Positions 47,301-59,517 of a stretch of 64,000 bases of DNA are shown piece by piece. The stretch is taken from contig OY720099.1 of NCBI GenBank assembly GCA_963082875.1, positions 186,001 through 250,000 of the forward strand, in the 5' to 3' direction. A model generated the notes under the pieces. It was not told the DNA's origin. It was given only the letters and a program-made list of their open reading frames with translations, and ran no database searches. Source of the stretch: Corella eumyota. Taxonomy: Eukaryota; Chordata; Ascidiacea; Phlebobranchia; Corellidae. The translations under genes and the position numbers were made by a program. Positions within the stretch are counted from its first letter, which is position 1. Every line of letters starts with the position of its first letter.

Positions 47301-48763
47301 TTTTGGTGAACTTTTTCTGCAGCTTCGGCAATAACCTAAAAACCAAAATTAAATATTCATTTTAATTAAAACAAATTTGCTTAATTGCAAGATCTAAATG
47401 AACGCTGATGCAGAAAATTGATTAGAGTTCAGGGTAATTAAACTTCAGGTTCAAAATCAATAAAATTTAAATCTATACTTTTAATTAGGAATCACTTTAT
47501 AATAAAAGCAAATATATCTATCTGTTCATGCATTATTAATTACTCTTGCAATTAAATTTATTTTTAATCTTACTCCAACAAATATTTTATTTTAATAATG
47601 TTATGATATAAATATTAACATTTATTTTTATTACCTCAACTTTCTGTTCAGCTGATTGAAAAAGATTTTGTAATCTTGATATTTTGTCCTCTAATATTTC
47701 ATCTAAGTTTAAAGTTGTGGTGACAGGATTTACATCCAAGTATATCTAAAGATAAAACAACAATAACTGGTTGACTTTTCATATTTTCAATTACATCTTG
47801 TGGGCCATAAATTGCATTTTTACAGACTATATTTCGTATCACTCAAGCATATTAAAGTTTTTTAATTAGATATAGTTGAAAAATAATATTTTACTTGTTT
47901 TAGTTTTTCATTTTGTGGCAACCCAATGTCAATGTTTCTCGCAAAATCATCGCCCCATGTTTTTAACCTGAGAAAATAAATAAACATATAATTATAAAAT
48001 GTTGTTGTGATTTTTGCAGATTCTTGTGACCTTGAGGTTACTTCAGAGATTTGTAATGGAAATTAAACTTTTTAAAATCAAATTTTCACATCGATTTAGC
48101 TCTTTTATATTAGTTTGGGTACAATAAACTTAAAGGTAACTTAACTGAACCACAGAACCACTGTTTGTGCATTACTCAAGATTGATGCTAGAACAGGGGA
48201 GCAGTAGAAATAAAGCCCAGGCATAGTGAAATGCTGGTTAAAGTTATATTAACTGGGCTATGTTAGCAAATTTAAAAAAATTTTAACAACTTTTAAAGAA
48301 TAGTACTGAAATATGAGATGCAAGAAGTTGCGAGGTGCGAAAAATACAGAGGCTATTTGTAAACGTTAACAAAAATCTCTAAATGCAATAAAGGTAAAAT
48401 TTTTATAACTTTTCTAATCTTTCCTTGCGCTTTATAGTCGATTTCGCATCATCCCATAGCATTTAAAGTCAATCACGCATCAGTCCTTATCCCTTAAGGT
48501 AAATGCTGCATTTATCCTGCAGAAAGTACAAAAATGCCGCATTCCGCGAATTTTTATTAACGTTTACATACGGTCCCGCACTATCCCGCATCCCGTACTT
48601 CAGCATTGTCTCTTTTAAACACAATTTTATAAATAGAACAAAATCTAATTTTATAATTGCTCATTAATTATTCATTAAATAAACTTACTCACCATTCTGA
48701 AGATTCGCAAAAGCAACAAATTCCTAAAATATAAAAGAAAAAAACCCAAATTGATTTCGACAT
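38340..48763 (-). CDS. CACNA2D: Voltage-gated calcium channel alpha2/delta subunit (complete gene)
   Basis: Twenty-six exons sum to 3354 nt (1117 residues plus stop): 48693-48763, 47895-47967, 47635-47745, 47276-47335, 46847-47105, 46322-46524, 45941-46153, 45629-45738, 45261-45360, 44755-44927, 44218-44386, 43785-43856, 43656-43718, 43433-43560, 43027-43161, 42179-42279, 41849-42027, 41594-41791, 41059-41181, 40837-40884, 40707-40778, 39668-39839, 39360-39591, 39032-39184, 38633-38684 and 38340-38423. A signal peptide (MSKSIWVFFFYILGICC) leads into the VWA_N region, then a VWA domain with the MIDAS motif DTSGS (exon 7) and TDGGDN (exon 9). The Cache region is in exons 11-12 (GVNAYSFGMENNGLL). 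The C terminus is hydrophobic (LTILSLLTILILR), as expected for a GPI-anchored or membrane delta peptide. The protein traffics and modulates Cav channels at the plasma membrane. The paralog (1-4) is not resolved. Confidence 0.93.
38742..39019 (+). mobile_element. SINE in CACNA2D intron 24/25
   Basis: Orthologous to 7052-7327; intact head aggcagcatggtgtagtgg and B box. Confidence 0.7.
39871..40363. mobile_element. MITE in CACNA2D intron 21/22 (family unresolved)
   Basis: Inverted ends cagagaacgaaataacg and, at the right, cgttatttcgtaccctg. The direct repeat aatta flanks both sides (39866-39870 and 40364-40368). The empty site acaattataatgaaa is intact in fragments 1 and 3. About 493 bp with internal repeats of tagcgaatc; no coding capacity. 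The 5-bp duplication does not fit hAT; I do not assign a superfamily. It occurs only in the complete gene. Confidence 0.75.
40397..40706. repeat. 18-bp minisatellite in CACNA2D intron, complete gene
   Basis: The longest of the four arrays, about seventeen units of aaaagtgcctacccaatt with many substitutions. It abuts the exon 21 donor. Confidence 0.85.
41265..41539 (+). mobile_element. SINE in CACNA2D intron 18/19
   Basis: Orthologous to 8932-9210. Confidence 0.65.
42866..42948. repeat. Inverted repeat in CACNA2D intron 15/16
   Basis: Left arm 42866-42897 and right arm 42917-42948, about 32 bp each with few mismatches, separated by 19 bp. Both arms derive from the intron sequence that also occurs once, without inversion, near 42530-42600 and in the other copies. 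It looks like an inverted duplication that could form a hairpin. Confidence 0.65.
43884..44131 (-). mobile_element. SINE in CACNA2D intron 11/12
   Basis: Reverse-orientation member: tail cttgatgtggaaagg, body aactgctgattaagtactgg, head ctaaaccatgctg. It occurs only in the complete gene, inside the block (exons 12-14) that fragments 1-3 lack. Confidence 0.7.
44951..45210 (+). mobile_element. SINE in CACNA2D intron 9/10
   Basis: Head accagcattatggtgtagtgg, body aatcaacagcataattatc, and a short A-rich tail near 45205. Confidence 0.7.
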
Positions 48764-49203
48764 TTTTTCGATAACTTTTCCAACTTTATTTCAAGTTTAA
48801 CTTTAGTTCCTTTAAATTTTTCTTCCTAATTTGTTTATTTAAATAAAACCCGGTTTCAATTTAACATTTTTCTACAAATTTATTCCATCTTGAATGAAAT
48901 TAAATCTGGAATTGAAACAAAATTTCGCGAGCCGCGAATCTGTCAAAATAATTAAAGCAGCTGTCTCGGCTCATTACGTCACAGGTAAACAAACTCAATC
49001 AACCAAGACCGCAAGGAGTTTATCCTTAAATATTATTCTCAATCTATAAAAAAATTAACTAAAATTAAAATAAGTAACTAACAAATTACCCAATTAGTTT
49101 TGCTTTATTAATTAATTAAAAATTAGTAATTAAGTAAAAAATCGCCGGAAACAAAAGTTAGCATGGCCGATAGTATAGCGAGTTAGGATCGCTTTCAGAC
49201 ATC
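48764..49203. promoter_or_regulatory. Upstream region of CACNA2D
   Basis: AT-rich sequence between the CACNA2D start codon and the tRNA gene. A slightly GC-richer patch at 48925-49020 (gcgagccgcgaatctg, tcattacgtcacagg) contains a CRE-like tacgtcac and may mark the promoter. No gene seen. Confidence 0.35.
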
Positions 49204-49274
49204 GGCGCTATGGCTTAGTGGTAAAGCGCCTGTCTAGTAAACAGGAGATCCTGGGTTCGATCCCCAGTAGTGCC
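49204..49274 (+). tRNA. tRNA-Thr (anticodon AGT)
   Basis: 71 nt cloverleaf. The acceptor GGCGCTA pairs with TAGTGCC (one G-T). The D arm holds the A box TGGCTTAGTGG. The anticodon stem CCTGT/ACAGG encloses the loop CTAGTAA with anticodon AGT. The T arm CTGGGTTCGATCCCCAG contains the B box. A T-rich stretch (ttcttttt) follows as a Pol III terminator. No intron. AGT reads Thr codons ACU/ACC after A34-to-inosine conversion. Confidence 0.95.
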
Positions 49275-49936
49275 TTCTTTTTCAAACTTTTGTATTTCAT
49301 GGAAAGAGATTAAAATATGGCATCCATTTTTTTCATATTTTAGAACGTAATGGTTGAGCCATTTAAACACCAAACAAAATAGGGGTTGTAACTAAATATG
49401 ACCAATAAGATCTTCAGTAAAAAACCTACAAAAAATTTATTGAAAAGCCATGTTTAAGGTATTTTTTTTGTATATATCTCCTCGATGTGGAAAAGTCGAA
49501 CGCATGACATAAACATAGAGTAACATCAGTTACTCCGACCCAGTCTCGAGTTACCTGTGGCAGTTTGGGATATTATAGATTATAATTGCCCGATAATTAT
49601 GCTGCTGATTAAGTGCTGGCTGAAGCAGTGGGAATCAAACACGAAATCATAAAAACCTCACCCAAAACTTGTTATTATAAAAAAATCCATTCCATGAAAA
49701 AACATTTTTGCAACAAAGTGAAATATTTTGTGAAAAAGAGTTTATTGACAAACCAGCAGTGGCGAAAAATAAAAAGATTAAAAACCAAAAAGTTTTAAAA
49801 CGTTTTACGCAAGTTTTTGTAAATTATTTACAGTTAATTTCAGAATAAAATAAACCTTAACGTCCTATGTTGATGTTTATTACAAAATTTCATAAAAATT
49901 GGCAAAATTTCAAAGTCAAGAACCCCCCGTTTTAAT
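49275..49936. other. Intergenic between tRNA-Thr and the DAZAP1-like gene, with a SINE fragment
   Basis: Contains a truncated SINE in reverse orientation (about 49478-49644: ctcctcgatgtggaaaag, then gctgctgattaagtgctgg). A tttatt at 49876-49881 may be the minus-strand poly(A) signal of the DAZAP1-like gene. A plus-strand 61-codon frame at 49613-49798 overlaps the SINE and has no support. Confidence 0.6.
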
Positions 49937-52900
49937 TTATCTTCGGTAGGGGTGATAACCCCCTTGGGAAGTTGGATTAGGGGTTGTTTTACCCGCTCCT
50001 CCATAACTTTCACCCCCTGACCCCACCTGGTTGGATGCAGAGTAGTTAGTGCTTGATCCGTTTCCGTAATCTAAAAAAAAAATTAAGTTTTAAAAAAATT
50101 AAAAAGTATCAAAATGCAAAAATCATAACAGTTTCAAACATCTCATCATTAAATAAAAATTTGCAAAAGTATATAAAAAGGTGCAAAAAAGGTTAGTAAA
50201 AACCTTTTAGTGCTGTTGTTCTAGTAGCTTTAAACATTGTGTTAATAAATAAAAATACAATATCGTAAGATATTTTAGATAACGTATATAACTATCAATT
50301 TTACGCCTAAAATGCAACATTTTGCAAATATTCTAGGGGGGTTACATATATTTGGCACTTATTAAAATTATAAATGGGGGTGCATGCACCCCAAGGATCG
50401 ACAGCAGTGTTGTTACCTCCGCTCTTAGTTGGTCCATAACTTGTTGCAGATTGTTGGTAATTGTTTCCCATATCTGTGAAACAAACATTCATTAAACATT
50501 GCTGTTGGTTTTACAAATATTACCGGCAGCGTGGTGTAGTGGTAAGAACACTTGCTACACCACACATTAGGTCGTGGGTTCAATCCCCACTGAACTCATG
50601 CTGTAGCGCCCTGGGTAAGGCGCTATAAACGGTATAAACTTCTGCTGAGCCAGCACATAATCAGCAGCTTAATTATCGGGCAATTATAATCTATAATATC
50701 CTAAACTGCCACAGGCAACTTGAGACTGGGTCGGAGTAACTGACAGTACTCTATGTTTAGGCCGCGCATTCTACCTTTCCACATTAATGATAAAAATTTT
50801 TGCTAAAAAAAAAAAACTTTAGTGTTCTTACCTCCATTGCTGTTGTTTCCTTGTTGGCTCCCTGTGTTTGACCCCATATTTCCACCCATGTTGCCTCCCA
50901 TATTAGACCCCATTCCTCCATACCCCATGTTACCCATGGGTTGCTGGGGGTAACCGTACCCATAATCTAAAAACAAAAGAAATATTATTTTATAATATTT
51001 AAGGGTGCCTTAACCATTATAGCATGTAAGTTTTAACAATAACTTACTTCCGTAACCTTGGTTACCATATGCCCCCTGTGGATAAGATGTTGGGTAATTT
51101 TGTCCGTAACCATAGTTACCTAAAAAATTATTTGTTGAGAAAATTTATTTAAAATTTTTTATTTAAAACTTGACAAAATTAAACTTACTTTGCCCTTGTT
51201 GCCCCCAACCTAAAAACAAAAAATTAATAAAGATTTAATTTACAAAATCCAAAAAATTCAGATTTTTAAAAAATTTAACAAAATGTTTAAAATCCGACAA
51301 TGATGAGGTAGTTGTTACAACAACTAACCTTGATTGTTCATTTGACCTTGACCGTACCCTCCCATCGGACCCTGGCCGTAACCCCCCATTTGACCTTGAC
51401 CGTACCCGCCTTGTTGACCCTAAAATGAAGGGGTAAATGTCATTCTAACAACTATGAAACAGCAAAATATAAAAAGATTAAAAAATAATTTTTTACCCTT
51501 CCTTTGTCGGTTCTTTCTTTTGATTCGGCTCGTTTGGCTTCACACTGAAACAAAACAACAATTAACAAAAAATAAAGAACAATTAAACAATAATTAAACT
51601 AATTATAAACTATTAAGGTCAAATAATAATAAGCAGTACTCACAAATAGGCTTCTTAAATAGTAGAAGTATAATATATTTATGTATAAATTGGTATTTAT
51701 GTAGATATGATATGATAAATAATTAATTGTTTAGTTTAATATTAAAATGATAAATATATATATTGTCTAGTTTAAACTTAGATTAATATTTTTTAAGTAA
51801 ATTATCCTAGATATGTACTAGTTTAATATTTATTTAATATTTAGTTATATATTATCGTTTAATTACTTTTATAAAATAATGTTTAATTTAAGTTAAAACT
51901 GGTAAAATATAACAATATTTATAATTTAATTAGGTACAGATTGGAAATAAAAATTATAACATAGCATTTAAGTTAAAATAAAATGGGTTTATTTATAATT
52001 TAAGGGTTTATATAACTAAGCTCGCAAATAACTACATTTATAAAATGACTTTTTGGTGTCTTTCTAATTAACTAATTCTTTTGTTTAATGTTCGTATGTG
52101 AACTAATGCGGTAAAAAGTGTTTTGTTTTGCTGTGGTGCTAGTGTTTGTGTTAATTGTGGAAACATAAATACTTTTTTGTCTTTAATGGTATGATAATGA
52201 GTTGCAATAGCTTGGTTAACTGCTGATTCGTCGTCAAAGGTTACAAAACCAAATCCTGGAACGAACATTTTTATTTAATCGACATTTTAACTTAAAAATA
52301 AACACAAAAAAACAACTTTTTGGCTTCAACTAGAACCAAAAGAATTTCCCGAATTATTTGAAGTTGCAAAAAAGTTAAAGTTACCCAAAAATTTTTAAAA
52401 ATAAATTTTGATTTTTTGGTTGTAGATGAAAGCCAAAAATTAGAAAAATAAATGAAATTAAAGTTTTTACCTTTATGAGGTTTGCTTGGGTCTTCTTTGT
52501 TTAAAACAAAAACAACTTCAACTACCTAAAAATAAGGAAAAAACTTTAATTTTGGTTGACAATGTCGAACCCTTGACCCCACATAAGGTCAGAAGTTTAT
52601 TTTCTATACCTGCCATGTTGTAGCGCTTTTAAGTTAAGCGCTCTTACCAAGTTTAAAACCAGTTAGCAGATATGTTACATTTAAAAATATTTTAAAATGC
52701 CAGTGTCAACTTGAGACTAGATACAAATGATTTTTATGTTTAGGTCATTCAGTTGGCCTTTTACAAGCAACAAATATTTTTTTGTGTATATCTTTATCCT
52801 CGATGTGGGAAAGTCGAATGCGCGACTTAAACATAGAGTAACATCAGTTACTCCGACCCAGTCTCGAGTTGCCTGTGGTAGTTTGGGATATTATAGATTA

Positions 52901-54140
52901 TAATTGCACGATTATTATGCTGCTGATTAAGTGCTGGCTCAGCAGAAGTTTATACCGTTTATAGCACCTTACTTTAGGGTGCTACAGCATGAGAGCAATG
53001 GGGATTGAACCCACGACCTGATGTGTGGAGTAGCAAGTGTTCTTACCACTACACCACGCTGCCAGTGAATTAAGATATAGAATAAAGAAATGTGAACAAC
53101 AAAACACTCACGTTTCCAAACTTGTTGAAATATTGTTTCACGTCTTCTTCTTCAGCATCCATGCTGATCCCTCCGAGGAAGATTTTATGAGTTTTAGTGT
53201 TCTGCGTTTGTTGTTTTCGTTGTTGTTGGACATTGCGAGCTGTACACTGCTTTGCATCAATCTGAAGAAAAAAAGTGATAAGTTAAAAAACAAAAATCTT
53301 AATCACAACAATCTAAAAAATGAAAATATATTTAACAAAACAAAGCAGACAAACTGACCACAAAAATATAATCTAACTACTCGACTAAGGTTACTCATGG
53401 AATGATATAAATAACTTATAAAACACAATATTAAAATAAAATACATATATATTTCAAAAATTGATAAAAAAAGATAAACGTTAATTTGTCGTTTTTTTTC
53501 ACTAGATATGATATAAGTATGTTTATAAGTTATTTTATTCTTAATTAATACATAAAGATTCTGGTATTGCCTTCCTTTATTTAAATTCCTTAAATATCTT
53601 GTTTTTTTGTTAATTTTATCAATGGTCCCGAACAAAACCAAAATAAATTTTTTCTTACGTTTTTATGATCTAGAATGTGGGGTCGGTTTCTTAAAACCTC
53701 CTGCACTGAACTTTGATCCTTAAAAGTGATGAACCCAAACCCCCGGGAGGCCCCCGTTTCACGGTCACGCATGAGCACACAATCGTCGACCTCGCCGAAC
53801 TTTTCAAAGTAACTTTTGAAACCAACATCCGAGGTATCGCGACTCAAACCTCCGATGAACATTTTACTAAAACAAAAATTTTAAATAATACTCAACAATT
53901 TTAAAACAATTCAATTTTGTGTAACTTAATGTTAAATTTTCAAGTTAGCTATTACCTTATTGTTAGTTATTAATTATGTCAGTTTAATGAGCACAAATAC
54001 TGAAACATAATCGTTTTAAATAAATTTAAGGTTTAAATTTTTAAACTAAGTTTTTCAACTTTTTCTGCGATAATTAAAACAAATAAAAAACCAAATTAAA
54101 TCAAAAAAGTATGAACTTACCCTGGTTCTTCTTCGCCCAT
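49937..54140 (-). CDS. DAZAP1-like hnRNP with two RRMs and a Gly/Gln/Tyr-rich tail
   Basis: Twelve exons: 54121-54140, 53659-53866, 53112-53261, 52471-52525, 52173-52255, 51497-51544, 51329-51419, 51189-51209, 51048-51119, 50832-50966, 50390-50473 and 49937-50070. They total 1101 nt, 366 residues plus stop, all in phase. RRM1 starts at residue 9 with RNP2 MFIGGL and RNP1 RGFGFITF. RRM2 has KIFLGGI and KGFGFVTF and runs into KKCEAKRAESKERT, which resembles the end of RRM2 in DAZAP1 and hnRNP A/B/D proteins. The tail repeats GGYGQGQM-like units and ends GGYHPYRR. Such proteins bind mRNA and shuttle between nucleus and cytoplasm in splicing and translation control. The low-complexity tail suggests condensate formation (inference). 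Musashi or hnRNP A/B identity is an alternative to DAZAP1. Confidence 0.9.
50525..50817 (+). mobile_element. Near-complete SINE in DAZAP1-like intron 10/11
   Basis: Head cggcagcgtggtgtagtgg, B box gggttcaatcccc, body and tail, ending in a pure A run. Among the best preserved copies in the window. Confidence 0.85.
52565..52780 (+). mobile_element. Diverged SINE in DAZAP1-like intron 3/4
   Basis: Recognisable by accccacataaggtc, gttgtagcgcttttaag and cttgagactagatac; the rest is decayed. Confidence 0.5.
52783..53063 (-). mobile_element. SINE in DAZAP1-like intron 3/4, reverse
   Basis: Tail ctttatcctcgatgtggg, body gctgctgattaagtgctgg, head ccactacaccacgctgcc. Well preserved. Confidence 0.8.
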
Positions 54141-55897
54141 TTTTTTGTTTTAAATTTCTTTTTAAAAAATGAATAAAAAATTTGAAATAAATTTGAATCG
54201 ATTCGAATTCTAGAAGCACGCGAGTAACTAAAGCGGATGTGACGTCAACTGTATTACAACGGTCACAAGTGGGCAATATTTTTTCTTCTTAGTTTATCCT
54301 CGCTATAAAAATGCGTCTTTTCAGTCTACTAACATATATATTCCTAAATAATTACTTTAATTCAGTTAACCTTTGTACATTTATTTAATAATGTTAATAA
54401 GTTTGGTGATATATTTTAAAATTTAAAAATAAACAAATATTACAATTTAATTCTTAAAAGTAAATTTTATAAATCATAAAAGCTTTATCTACTTCTTAAT
54501 ACCAAAATAAAAGAAATTTCAAAAATTAAACAAGAAATGCAGCGTTGTAACTGCAAAAAAAGGAACACGCACTTTGTCTACAAGTTATTATAGCCTAGGT
54601 AAGGCACCTCCAGAAACAATCGCGCTATACAAAGGCTTTCCGCTCAAAGAATCCGACTCCTAATAAGAAAGTTCCTTGAATTGTTTAATATCCTCAACTC
54701 AGCGTATTAGCAACAATATAGAACAATAGACCTAGTACTAAGATATACATACATAGTAAACTTATAACATCAACATATAAAATTCAAAACTAAAGACTAA
54801 AACCAAATAGTCCCAACATATTAAGATCATTGAATATCTTAATTTTTTAACAACTTCAAAGTTAATTAGGGTTATATATTAAAGAATATTGGCAAAAAAT
54901 GACAAATTGTTATTCTAGTTTTAACCCAGACATAACATTTTCTATTAAAAAGGTTCAATAACATCTTATAGTTTGTTTGTTTGAATGAAGTTAACAAAAT
55001 CCAATTACATCCTAATATGTTTCTCCTTCGAAACTAAATAGGAAATTAGGGATCAAATTTAACAAAGTTTTAAAAGCTAAAATGACATAAGACCGCAAAT
55101 AGTTGAATACACCAACCTAATATTGAATGATTCAGTTTAGATTAGAAATATATTAAGTCACGCTTAATTTAGACAATGTTAAAAAAATAAAATATAGCCA
55201 AAAATTTTCACAAATTTTTAGTGTCAAAAATTTTTAAAAAACAAAATTTTTGAGTTTATTTGCGGGTTATATCTTGCACGTTTTTATCCAACCCAGGCCC
55301 ATGTACAAAACATTAAACTAGGGATGGGAAATTTAAAGCCTAGCGTGAGAAAATAAACAAAATTTTGAACAGAAACGCGAAAGTTTTTATCTCGTTGTAA
55401 GTTTATAAATTTAATGTTTTGGTCGATATTTAAACGTGTGAAAAACTGTGGGAAAATAGTTTGCAGAAACTTTAAACCGTTCAAACCTTGGGGCAATACG
55501 ATTAACCACAACTTAGATCAAAATACCAATCTTTACATCTTATTTATAGTAAATAATAAACCGCGTTTCTAACCACAATATTTTGAAAACACAATTCACA
55601 AATGTTATCCAAATTCGCTTAAATATTTTTCATATTAAATTTGATTTAACAAGCAACTAAAACAATAAAAATTCAGCTGAAAAAGCAAACAAAATAACAT
55701 CGTTAAAATAAAATGCAAATTTCGAACCTTTAACTAAAAGATTTTAACAAATATCAGTTCATATTCACAACCACATATTCAAGAAACATTTTTCATAAAG
55801 TGAAAAAGGCAGCGAGTATATAAAGCAAGTTGTTAACTACTATCGTGTTAGAGTTAGGATACAGGCAGTGGGTCGATCAAGTTCTTAAAGTAAGAAA
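54141..55897. other. Intergenic between the DAZAP1-like and IL-1R-like genes
   Basis: 1.76 kb of AT-rich DNA. 54225-54300 is the probable promoter of the DAZAP1-like gene (ggatgtgacgtcaactg is CRE-like). 55800-55890 precedes the receptor start and has tatataaagc at about 55817, a TATA-like element. No gene seen; a minus-strand 75-codon frame at 55284-55511 is unsupported. Confidence 0.5.
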
Positions 55898-58800
55898 ATG
55901 TTTCGATTAATATTCTGTTTGATGTGGACAAGTGTGTTGTTAGTAAACGGTAATTAATTATTCATTTTTAATTAAATTAATTAATTCTTTGATGATAAAT
56001 GTTTTTTTTAAATCCTCTATGTGGGAAAGTCGATTTCACAACCTAAACATAGAGTAACAATAGTTAGAGTAACAATAGCTCGAGTTGCCTTTAGCAGTTT
56101 GGGATATTATTGATTATAAGTGCCTGATAATTATGCTGCTGATTAAGTGCTGGCTTAGCAGGGGTTCATACCGTTTATAGCACCTTACTCAAGGGCGCTA
56201 CAGCATAGGAGCAGTAGGGACCGAATTCTTTATTTAACATTGAACCCACATTTTAGCAAACTTTATGAAATAAATTCTCTCCCTAAAAGTTCAGTCGTGG
56301 AAGCTGATATAAAAACGTGACCAATTACCAACTTAACCTTGAAACTAAAAACCTCGGATCTGCAATAAAATTGCAGAGAAACCGAATACTTATATAAAAA
56401 AAAATGTTTGTGACCTCACAGCTATAAACGTCGACGAATGCGCGAATGACCTTGAAGTCGAGCTCAATGTCGAGCAAGGTTGGCCAGTTGCCATCAACTG
56501 TAATGACGTCATGGGGATGATTGAATATGAGGTCATAGGTGAAAGTTCTACAATCGACATACAGGTAAAGATTAACAAATACTCTGTTGTGACGTTATAA
56601 ATAAACTCAATTGTTCTTTAGTGTGACGTAATTGACGGGAGCAGTGACGTCATTCACAGTTACAACTCAACTTATATCTTGGGATCCTCTAAAAAACGCG
56701 AAGTCAGCGAATACGTCATCAACAAAGTAGTGACGTCATTAGTCTTTACTGTCGTCATGGTAAGTAAATTGATCACATGATTATTGATGTCATAACTTAA
56801 TTGTTACGTCATTATCAGACAATAGAAGGCGGGCGATGTTGGGCGACACAATTTTACATCGATCCATTTAACTCAACTTCGGAAAATGGCGGTTCTATTG
56901 TTCAAAATGGCGTTGGTAAGCTGCAGGAAAATGGTGGAATCCAAGACGAAGAATGTAAAATGGCAGAGAAAATGTGGACCACAGTGGAAATAAATCGTTC
57001 TTGCGCGGAAGAATATTTAGAGTTAAATTGCGAAGGTACACACAACTTTCTTTGTACCAGCTTTGTATAAACATTTTAACAACTTCATTTTTTTATTTCA
57101 GTCCCTTATTTAAAACTTCCGATTTATTCTCAAAACTACCAAGTCACGTGGTACAGAGACTGCGTTCCGCTTGATAGAAGTTACTATAACAACAGCAACG
57201 CCGCACGCGGCAGAAACCACTTCTCCAGAATTCAGGTGAGAAATGACGTCACTATAAAACCTCGGTTCAAGGTCAACTGGTGCAGTCACATAATAACCAA
57301 GACTTGTGTTTAGCTTCCCCGAGCGGAACAATATCCCGGTGTTTACACTTGCAAGGTGGCGCTGTTGGGTTCCGATAAACAAAGATTTCTCGTCCATTAC
57401 AAAGTTTGTTTTACCAGTGAGTTACACATTTAATTATGACGTCAAATGTATATTTATGACGTCATCAAATTACTTTTATTTTAGTGTCAGAAACGCAAAC
57501 TGTTCCTGATATTAAAACAGAAAAACTAACAACATACGTCACTTCCGATGACATCACAACTGAAAGTGACGTCACGATAGCTTGTTCGGGTCACGTGAAC
57601 CCAAACGCAAGTCCATCGAAGCTTGCAATCAACTGGTATCGTCATAATGGGTAAGAATTGTGAGGTCATTGCAAGATAACCTACGTCACGAGTTATATAT
57701 CGACGTCATTTTACAGAACAACCAACGAATCGATTTGTATTTTGACACAGACTGAGGGAGGGTCCAACAGTTCCTTCGTTAAACCCAACTTTGTGTGCAC
57801 AGAGTAAGTGACGTCACTAACACTACTGAAGACTCTTTTATTATTTGTGACGTCACTATTATATTTTAGAACCTCGAACATCACGAAGGTGGAGAAGTTG
57901 TGCGATTCTAAGTCAAGGTCGTGCGAGAAATTTAATCGATATTCTGGAACGTTCCGAACAACTTTAACAATCAGGTGAAAAATTCGTTCCATGAGATGTT
58001 TTAGGCATTTGTTTGTTAGCTTATTTGTTTTTTAAAATAATTCACTTTTTTTAGGGGCGTGACGTCATCAGATATGACGTCATACTACTGTCAAGCGATG
58101 AACTTGGTCGGAAGTTCAGAGGCAAAGGTGGAAGTCGAGTTAAAGCAGACGACGTTGAACCTCGACGATTTAAGAAACATTTTGATCATCGTGTTAGGTT
58201 GGTTGAGTTAACAAATATGAAGATGTACTTGGCCGGGAGTGAACCTAAAGTCTTGGTGGATAAAATGTGTTTTATTTAGGTTTTTATTTTACAGGTTCGA
58301 TCTTCTTCGTGTTTATATTTGGCGTCATCTGCTGGCGATGTTTCAAAATAAAAATCAAATTGTTGAAAAAGAAATACCTGGAGAGATATGACGCAGGTGA
58401 GTTTGTTATGACGTAGGCGAAGCTTCAGATTTTAGACCTAACGTTTTCTGACTTAATCGACTTTTTAGACGACAAGGAATACACTTTGTTTATATCTTAC
58501 TCGTTCAAGCGTGGAATTACTTGCGAGGAGAATCGCTTTATCCTCAAAAAGATCCAGGATTGGCTTTCGACCAATTCCTACACAGTGTACGACCATTATC
58601 AAAAGGGGGCGGGGGGTAAGTCACCATTACGATCTTCGGGGTCTATAGCATTGGAGGGGTCTGTAGAATCATTGGGGTCTATTGTTCGAACCTCGGTGTT
58701 CCCACTGTGAATCTCATTAAATATTTAAAGTAACGAGGTCTTAAAACTATTCAATGGTTTGTTGTAGCTTTTCATTAGATAAACAATCAAATGATATCAT

Positions 58801-59517
58801 TAAAAATCAATCTCCAATTTGATTTATTTAGAATTGCGCTTCAGTGAAGTGGAAAGAGTTCTTCCGAGATGTCATCGGATGATGTTCTTTGTAACTTCCG
58901 ACTTCATCAAGGATCAAGACAACTTGTTCGACGCTCAAACGGTAACAACCTCAACCCCGCCCCCCCCATTTACCCCCTTTACCCCTTCCCCTATAAACCT
59001 TACAGACCAAATTTAACAACTTCTTTACACAGGGTATGATGAACTACATCAAGAATTCAACCAAATTAATCTTTGTCCTTGTTCCGAGCGTAAAAAAGGA
59101 ATTAAAAGAGAAGTTGATGAGCGGGCAAGCAATCAACGTTGTAATGAAGCAAAGAGTAAGTTGACAAAATATATAAAATATCTGGAAAATAACAGAGTTA
59201 ACCCAGCGTTTAAAAAGATGGGTTTTAATATTTTAAAGGGTAGAGTTGTCGTAAAGTTTTAACCCATAATTTTAACAAAATTTCAACAAAACAGGGCAAC
59301 AGCGTTATCAAGTGGCGAAAAGAACGCCAATTTTTCGACGAACTTCGGGTTGCGATGCCTAAACTCAGAAATAATCCGAACCAAGTTTACATAAAAGGTA
59401 AATTAACTTAAACTCACTACAATCCCCTCTAAAGACGTTTTATTAAAACTAAAATAATTTAACCTTTTAGGAAATTCGATCGCGACCAACAATAACTCGT
59501 TCAGTGCCGTGGTGTAA
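55898..59517 (+). CDS. Interleukin-1-receptor-like protein (Ig domains, membrane segment, TIR)
   Basis: Sixteen exons: 55898-55949, 56422-56564, 56622-56759, 56819-57035, 57102-57235, 57314-57416, 57485-57650, 57717-57803, 57870-57974, 58055-58197, 58295-58396, 58469-58615, 58832-58941, 59033-59155, 59295-59397 and 59471-59517. They total 1920 nt, 639 residues plus stop. Signal peptide MFRLIFCLMWTSVLLVNG; three Ig-like domains with pairs such as YPGVYTCKV and TSYYCQAMN; membrane segment ILIIVLGSIFFVFIFGVICW; basic stop-transfer; then a TIR domain. Box 1 is YTLFISYSF and box 3 is VIKWRKERQFF, as in IL-1 receptors rather than Toll-like receptors. Box 2 is unusual: HYQKGAGG replaces the common RD..PG. 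It probably signals through MyD88-type adaptors (inference). A poly(A) signal lies at 60009-60014. Confidence 0.92.
56011..56225 (-). mobile_element. SINE in IL-1R-like intron 1
   Basis: Reverse SINE lacking most of its tRNA-like head: tail aatcctctatgtggg, body gctgctgattaagtgctgg, ending agcataggagcag. Confidence 0.7.
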
